From Kitasatospora sp. NBC_00458 (GTDB lineage Bacteria; Actinomycetota; Actinomycetes; Streptomycetales; Streptomycetaceae), in NCBI RefSeq assembly GCF_036013975.1, contig NZ_CP107904.1:248001-312000 (forward strand): 64,000 nt of DNA, read 5' to 3'. The notes under the pieces were generated by a model. It saw only the letters and a list, made by a program, of their open reading frames with translations, searched no databases and had not been told where the DNA came from. Position numbers and translations under genes: made by a program. This document shows positions 59,613-64,000 of the stretch, in pieces (the stretch's first letter is position 1; every line of letters starts with the position of its first letter).

Positions 59613-61967
59613 TCAGCCGTCGGCCGGTTCGCCCTCCGGCTGCCCCTGCGTCTCCGCGCGCTCGGTCGGCTGCGGCTGGACGGGCTTGGCCGGCTGGGTG
59701 GGCTGCGGCGAGCGCGGCCGGCCGGTGGGGCGGTTGCCGGGCCAGGTCGGCGCGGTGTCCGTCGCGGAGTCGCCCGGCCCCGGGGTGCCGCCCGAGCCGC
59801 CGGGGCTCGCGGACGGGTCGCGCTTCGGCGGCGGGTCCGGGATGTGGACGGTGGCGAACTCCTTCTCCGGCAGGTCCTTCACCGCGGCGCTCATGCCCGC
59901 CTGCCAGATCGGTCCCGGGCCGGTGGCGCCGAAGACCTCCTCGAAGTACTTGCCGCCGATCCTGATGTTCTTCATCGGCACGCCCCCGGCCGGGCCGCCC
60001 AGCCAGACCGAGGCCGCCAGGTTGGCGGTGTAGCCGCTGAACCAGGCCGACTTCTTCTCGTCGCTGGTGCCGGTCTTGCCGGCGATCTGCCGGTCGTCGT
60101 CGAGGCCGAGGTCGCGCCCGGTGCCGCCCTTCTCGGTGACGCCGAGCAGCACGGTGTTGATGACGTCGGCGGTGCCCTCGGAGAGCACCCGGTCGCACTT
60201 GGGCGGGCTGACCGGGATCTCCTTGCCGTCCACCGTGGTGATCCTGTTGATCGCCACCGGCGCGCAGTGGGTGCCCCGGGCGGCGAAGGTCGCGTAGACG
60301 TTGGCCATCACCAGCGGGCTCACCTCCTGGGTGCCGAGGCCGAGGGCCGGCAGCTCCTCCAGCGGCTTGCCGCTCGCCTTGGTCGCCACGCCGAGCTTGT
60401 TGGCCATCTGCTTGACCGCGCAGAGGCCGATCTCCTGCTCCATCTGCACGAAGTAGGTGTTGACCGAGAGCGCCATCGCCTGCTTGAGCTCGTACGGACC
60501 GACCTCGCCCGCCGACTCGTTGGGGACGGTGCCGTTCTTCTTGTCGTTCTTGGCCAGGTTCTTCCAGGTGCCGTCGCAGGTGCTCATCGTCGGCCATTCC
60601 ATCCGGTTCGGCGACGGGTAGGACTGGGTGGGCGGCAGCCCGGCCTCCAGGGCGGCGGCGGCCACGATCGGCTTGAAGTTGGAGCCCGGCTGGAAGCCGT
60701 TGCCGCCGCCCATCGCCGCGTCCACGTTGTAGTTGACGACGGTCTGGTTCTTGTTCGGGTCGAGCCCGTACGGGCGGGTCTGGGCCATCGCGAGGATCTT
60801 GCCGCTGCCCGGCTCCACCATGGTCATCGCCGCCGAGACCGGGTCGGTGACGTTGACCCGCTTGGTCACCGCGTTCTGCGCGGCCGTCTGCTTGACCGGG
60901 TCCAGGGTCGTGTGGACGGCCAGGCCGCCCTGGTCCCACAGCTTCTTGCGGTCGGCGGCGGTCTTGCCGAACACCGGGTCCTGCTTGACCACGTGCCGCA
61001 CGTAGTCGCAGAAGAAGCCCATCCCCGCCTGGGCGGTGATGCACCCGTTCTGCGGCTCCTTGTAGCGCAGCCCGAGCGGCGCGGCCTTCGCCTCGCGGGC
61101 CTGCTCGGCGGTGAGGTGCTTGTTCTCCACCATCTTGTCGATGACGGTGTCGCGGCGCTTCTGCGCGGCCACCGGGTGGAGCTTCGGGTCGTACTGGGAG
61201 GGGTTCTGCACCAGGCCGGCCAGGGTGGCCGCCTCGGGGACGGTCAGGTCCTTCGCGTCCTTGCTGAAGTACCGCTGGGAGGCGGCCTGGATGCCGTACG
61301 CCTGGTGGCCGTAGAAGGTGATGTTGAGGTAGTTGGTGAGGATCTGCTCCTTGGTCAGGTCCTCCTCCAGCTTGATGGCGTACTTGAGTTCCTGGATCTT
61401 GCGGCCCAGCGTCTTGCGCTGAGCCGCCAGCACGGCGGCCTGGTCGTCGCCGGCCTTCTCGACGTTGACGTTCTTCACGTACTGCTGGGTGAGGGTCGAG
61501 GCGCCCTGGACGGTGGCCCCGCTCTCGGCGTTCTTCGTGACGGCCCGCAGGACACCCTTGAGGTCGACGGCGCCGTGCTCGTAGAAGCGGGCGTCCTCGA
61601 TGTCCACCTGGGCCTGGCGTATCAGGGGCGACATCTGTTCGGCGGCGAGCACCGTGCGGTCCCGCTCGAAGACCTTGGCTATCAGGCCGCCGGTCGAGTC
61701 GTAGATCCAGCTGGCCTGGGTCAGCGGCGGGGTCATGAAGTCATCGGGGATGTTGTCGAACCCGTCTACGCTGCTCTTCACCCCGAGGCCGAGGGCGCCG
61801 GCCGCCGGCAGGGCGATGCCCGCCAGCAGGACGCCGGCCAGGGTGCTGTAGCCGAGGAACTTCACGCCGTGGCCGAGCAGGCCCAGCGGGGTCTCGCGGC
61901 GCCGGGGGCGCGGCACCCAGGTGTCGAAGGGCTCCGGGGAGGCGATGCGGCGGCTTCTCCGTGACAT
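59613..61967 (-). CDS. Class A penicillin-binding protein (PBP1-type)
   Basis: A 784-residue protein from ATG 61967. An N-terminal cytoplasmic arginine-rich segment and one membrane anchor (LGYSTLAGVLLAGIALPAAGAL) precede a GT51 glycosyltransferase (EDARFYEHGAVDLKG; TLTQQYVKN; ILTNYLN) and a transpeptidase with Ser-x-x-Lys in GSNFKP, Ser-x-Asn in SVNTY and KTG in KTGTSDEKKSAWF. A Pro-rich tail ends the protein. It polymerises and cross-links peptidoglycan. Streptomycetes have several copies; this one is a bifunctional PBP1 of ordinary length. Confidence 0.96.
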   Translation of the reverse strand: MSRRSRRIASPEPFDTWVPRPRRRETPLGLLGHGVKFLGYSTLAGVLLAGIALPAAGALGLGVKSSVDGFDNIPDDFMTPPLTQASWIYDSTGGLIAKVFERDRTVLAAEQMSPLIRQAQVDIEDARFYEHGAVDLKGVLRAVTKNAESGATVQGASTLTQQYVKNVNVEKAGDDQAAVLAAQRKTLGRKIQELKYAIKLEEDLTKEQILTNYLNITFYGHQAYGIQAASQRYFSKDAKDLTVPEAATLAGLVQNPSQYDPKLHPVAAQKRRDTVIDKMVENKHLTAEQAREAKAAPLGLRYKEPQNGCITAQAGMGFFCDYVRHVVKQDPVFGKTAADRKKLWDQGGLAVHTTLDPVKQTAAQNAVTKRVNVTDPVSAAMTMVEPGSGKILAMAQTRPYGLDPNKNQTVVNYNVDAAMGGGNGFQPGSNFKPIVAAAALEAGLPPTQSYPSPNRMEWPTMSTCDGTWKNLAKNDKKNGTVPNESAGEVGPYELKQAMALSVNTYFVQMEQEIGLCAVKQMANKLGVATKASGKPLEELPALGLGTQEVSPLVMANVYATFAARGTHCAPVAINRITTVDGKEIPVSPPKCDRVLSEGTADVINTVLLGVTEKGGTGRDLGLDDDRQIAGKTGTSDEKKSAWFSGYTANLAASVWLGGPAGGVPMKNIRIGGKYFEEVFGATGPGPIWQAGMSAAVKDLPEKEFATVHIPDPPPKRDPSASPGGSGGTPGPGDSATDTAPTWPGNRPTGRPRSPQPTQPAKPVQPQPTERAETQGQPEGEPADG

Positions 61968-62281
61968 AGTCGGAACACTACGTCCACGAAAACCGCGCGA
62001 GGGGCCGGTGTTGGCCAACCTTGGTCACAAATCGGCGACAGATCGGCCGGGTTGGCGCGGGTGGTCGACCGGGTCGACGAACGATCCGCCGGAAGCCGGG
62101 GCCGTTCGTCCACGTTCAGGTGATTCGATCAAGGCGGTGGACACCCGGCCCCACGGGTACCCCGACGGACGCGCGGGCAGACCCGGCGGGCATTCGGGCA
62201 CAGGCGGGCCGGTCGAGACGGAAGGCGGGCCGCGCGGGCACCCCGACGGACGCGCGGACGGGCCGGGCTGGCGCGCGGGCG

Positions 62282-63373
62282 TCAGTCCTTCCGCTTCTTC
62301 CGCCGCAGGCTCAGCACCGCCCCCACCACGGCCGCCAGGAAGAGCACGCCGATCGCCTGGTCGACCGGGTCTCCCGAGGAGTCCCCGGAGGACGAGGCCG
62401 CGGGCGGGGCGCTGCCGCCGCCGGAGGGCGGGGCGGCCGAGCCCGGGGGCGCGGCGGGGTCGGCGGAGGGCAGCGGCTTGACGGTGTCCGGGAGCTGGTC
62501 GGCGTCCAGCGGGGCGCGCCAGACCGGACTGCCCTTGCCCTCGCTGCCGTAGAGCAGCGCGCGACCGTCCGCACTGAAGGTGACCGACTCGCCCTGGCGC
62601 TGGAACGGCGTCGCGGGTGAGCCGATCTCGCTCGGCGCGCCGTCCTTCCAGCGGTAGAGGGTGGCGGAGAAGTAGCTGCGCAGGACGAGCCGGGTGCCGT
62701 CCGGGGAGAAGGCGCCGTCGGTGATCCACGGGACGTCGCCGATCCGGCGGAAGGTGTTCACGCCGGTCGGGGAGAGCTTCTCGGGGCCCTGGTAGAGGCC
62801 GCCGCCGCCCTGCCGCTTGCTGGCGATGTAGGCGCGGCCGGTGACCGGATGGACCATCAGTGCCTCGGCGTCGCGCGGCCCGTCCTCGTAGCGGACCTTG
62901 TAGCGCGTCGCGTCCACGGTCTGGTCGCGCAGTTCGGCGGGTTCGGCGAAGGCGTAGATCCAGACCTCGGGCCACTTGCCGCCGAGGTTGTCGCCGATGT
63001 CGCCGAGGTAGAGCCGACCGTCCGGTCCGAGCGAGACGGCCTCGACGTCGCGCGGCTCGACGCCCCGCAGGGTGACGGTGGCGACGGTGCGGCCCCGGGA
63101 GTCGACGGCGTAGACGTACGGACCGTCGTCGCTGTCGTTGTGGGTCCAGTAGACGCCGGGGTGGGCCTGGCTGGCGGCGAGCCCGCTGGATTCGGTGATC
63201 CGCGGGTCGGTGATGGTGAACGCCTCCCCCGGGCCGTCGGCCGCGCGGGCGGGCGGGGCGCCGACCGCGAGGACGGCGCAGGCGGCGGTGCAGGCGGCGA
63301 GCAGCGCCGCGGGGAGCCGCGCGGCCGTGCCCGGACCGGCGGGCTGCGTGGCCGCCTGCCTCTTCGTTCGCAT
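62282..63373 (-). CDS. Secreted beta-propeller-like protein with C-terminal anchor
   Basis: A 363-residue protein from ATG 63373. A signal peptide (LPAALLAACTAACAVLAVG) precedes repeated blade-like sequences (GVYWTHNDSDDGPYVYAVDSRG, AVSLGPDGRLYLGDIGDN, GAFSPDGTRLVLRSY, VTFSADGRALLYGSEGKG), then a Pro/Ser-rich linker and a hydrophobic segment with a basic end (AIGVLFLAAVVGAVLSLRRKKRKD), which anchors it in the membrane. No catalytic site is assigned. It diverges from the SPFH gene. Confidence 0.82.
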   Translation of the reverse strand: MRTKRQAATQPAGPGTAARLPAALLAACTAACAVLAVGAPPARAADGPGEAFTITDPRITESSGLAASQAHPGVYWTHNDSDDGPYVYAVDSRGRTVATVTLRGVEPRDVEAVSLGPDGRLYLGDIGDNLGGKWPEVWIYAFAEPAELRDQTVDATRYKVRYEDGPRDAEALMVHPVTGRAYIASKRQGGGGLYQGPEKLSPTGVNTFRRIGDVPWITDGAFSPDGTRLVLRSYFSATLYRWKDGAPSEIGSPATPFQRQGESVTFSADGRALLYGSEGKGSPVWRAPLDADQLPDTVKPLPSADPAAPPGSAAPPSGGGSAPPAASSSGDSSGDPVDQAIGVLFLAAVVGAVLSLRRKKRKD

Positions 63374-63494
63374 CCTCAGCACCCGCCGATCCTCCCACGA
63401 GTCCCGTGCGCGGGGCCGAAAACCCCTTTTCGTCACCTTGACGAGATGGGGTGTCAGCCCATAGCGTCCGCATGACGAGAAGAGGTACGCACTC

Positions 63495-64000
63495 ATGGCC
63501 GACATCACCAGGCGCTTCGGACTGCGCCACCTGCGCGCAGTCCCGACCGCGCACATCCGCCACTTCCGGCGCGGACGCCTCACCCACGACGGCACCGGGC
63601 TCGCCTTCTGGTTCCGCCCGCTCACCGCGGCCCTCTCCGAGGTTCCGGTCGACGACCGCGAACTCGCCATGCTCTTCCACGCCCGCACCGCCGACTTCCA
63701 GGACCTCACCGTCCAGGCCACCCTCACCTACCGGATCACCGACCCGGCCACCGCCGCCACCCGCGTCGACTTCGGCATCGACCCCGACACCGGCGCCTGG
63801 CGCGCCGCCCCGCTCGACCAGCTCGCCACCCTGCTCACCGAGACCGCCCAGCAGCACGCGCTCGGCCTGCTCGCCCGCACCCCGCTCGCCGCCGCGCTGG
63901 CCGACGGCGTCGCCACCGTCCGCGACCGGATGGCCGCCGGGCTCGGCGCCGAGGCACGGCTCGCCGAGACCGGGCTCGCCGTCATCGCCGTCCGCGTCGT
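63495..64000 (+). CDS. SPFH/Band 7 domain protein, N-terminal part
   Basis: From ATG 63495, with AAGAGG upstream, about 168 residues run off the right edge. Sequence includes VPTAHIRHFRRGRL, VDDRELAMLFHARTADFQDLTVQATLTYRITDPA and LAETGLAVIAVRVV, the pattern of the SPFH (Band 7/slipin-like) domain. Such proteins assemble on membranes; function here is unknown. The gene is incomplete. Confidence 0.85.
   Translation, partial: MADITRRFGLRHLRAVPTAHIRHFRRGRLTHDGTGLAFWFRPLTAALSEVPVDDRELAMLFHARTADFQDLTVQATLTYRITDPATAATRVDFGIDPDTGAWRAAPLDQLATLLTETAQQHALGLLARTPLAAALADGVATVRDRMAAGLGAEARLAETGLAVIAVRV

Noticed and set aside
1..64000. MbtH-like helper gene for the NRPS
   Set aside because: No small protein with the MbtH NxExQxSxWP-type pattern was found in the window.

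Overview
The window is very GC-rich chromosomal DNA (roughly three quarters G+C by eye) with GTG/TTG starts, strong GGAGG-type ribosome sites, long antisense open frames, ECF sigma factors, secreted and Tat-exported proteins and a TTA-bearing biosynthetic gene. This points to Streptomyces or a close relative such as Kitasatospora; the sequence alone does not settle the genus. No rRNA, tRNA or CRISPR array was recognised.

Layout. 1-4.6 kb: tail of an asparagine-synthase-like gene, an aldehyde dehydrogenase, a small membrane protein, a secreted PQQ-type beta-propeller and a Rossmann oxidoreductase. 4.7-15.6 kb: a compact two-gene NRPS locus on the minus strand with a 4-bp ATGA overlap. The first protein is A-T-C-A-T. 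The second is C-A-T-TE with a complete MFS exporter fused to its C-terminus, and the TE nucleophile is Cys (GHCLGG) instead of Ser. A TTA codon in the first gene suggests bldA-dependent translation. 16-21.3 kb: a YchJ-type protein, a lipoprotein deacetylase, then an accessory patch with an integrase remnant, a shortened DUF6879 cassette, an HGD-type kinase and a GNAT.

21.68-31.59 kb is a 9.9-kb integrative element. Its large serine recombinase lies just inside the left end. The element splits a HAD-like gene whose two halves rejoin in frame across a shared CCAG. The element-side arms are symmetric 13-bp inverted repeats placed 10 bp from the core, which reconstructs attP. Cargo includes an HNH protein, HTH regulators, a P22-type coat protein, a possible scaffold, a possible small terminase, a DUF6879/XRE cassette and many tiny ORFs. 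There is no recognisable portal, large terminase or tail gene, so a phage-satellite-like element is the leading hypothesis.

31.9-64 kb is mostly chromosomal: GNAT, 2H phosphoesterase, PfkB kinase, M1 peptidase, an ECF sigma/membrane partner pair, an unusual sigma-ZAS-TM-CAP fusion next to a second CAP protein (both preceded by the same bipartite promoter-like motif), an ATP-dependent DNA ligase, a ferredoxin/P450 pair, small DUF proteins, an MFS exporter, gamma-carbonic anhydrase, a serine hydrolase, a ParB-like protein, a DJ-1/PfpI protein, a Tat-exported GDPD, a class A PBP, a secreted propeller and the start of an SPFH protein.
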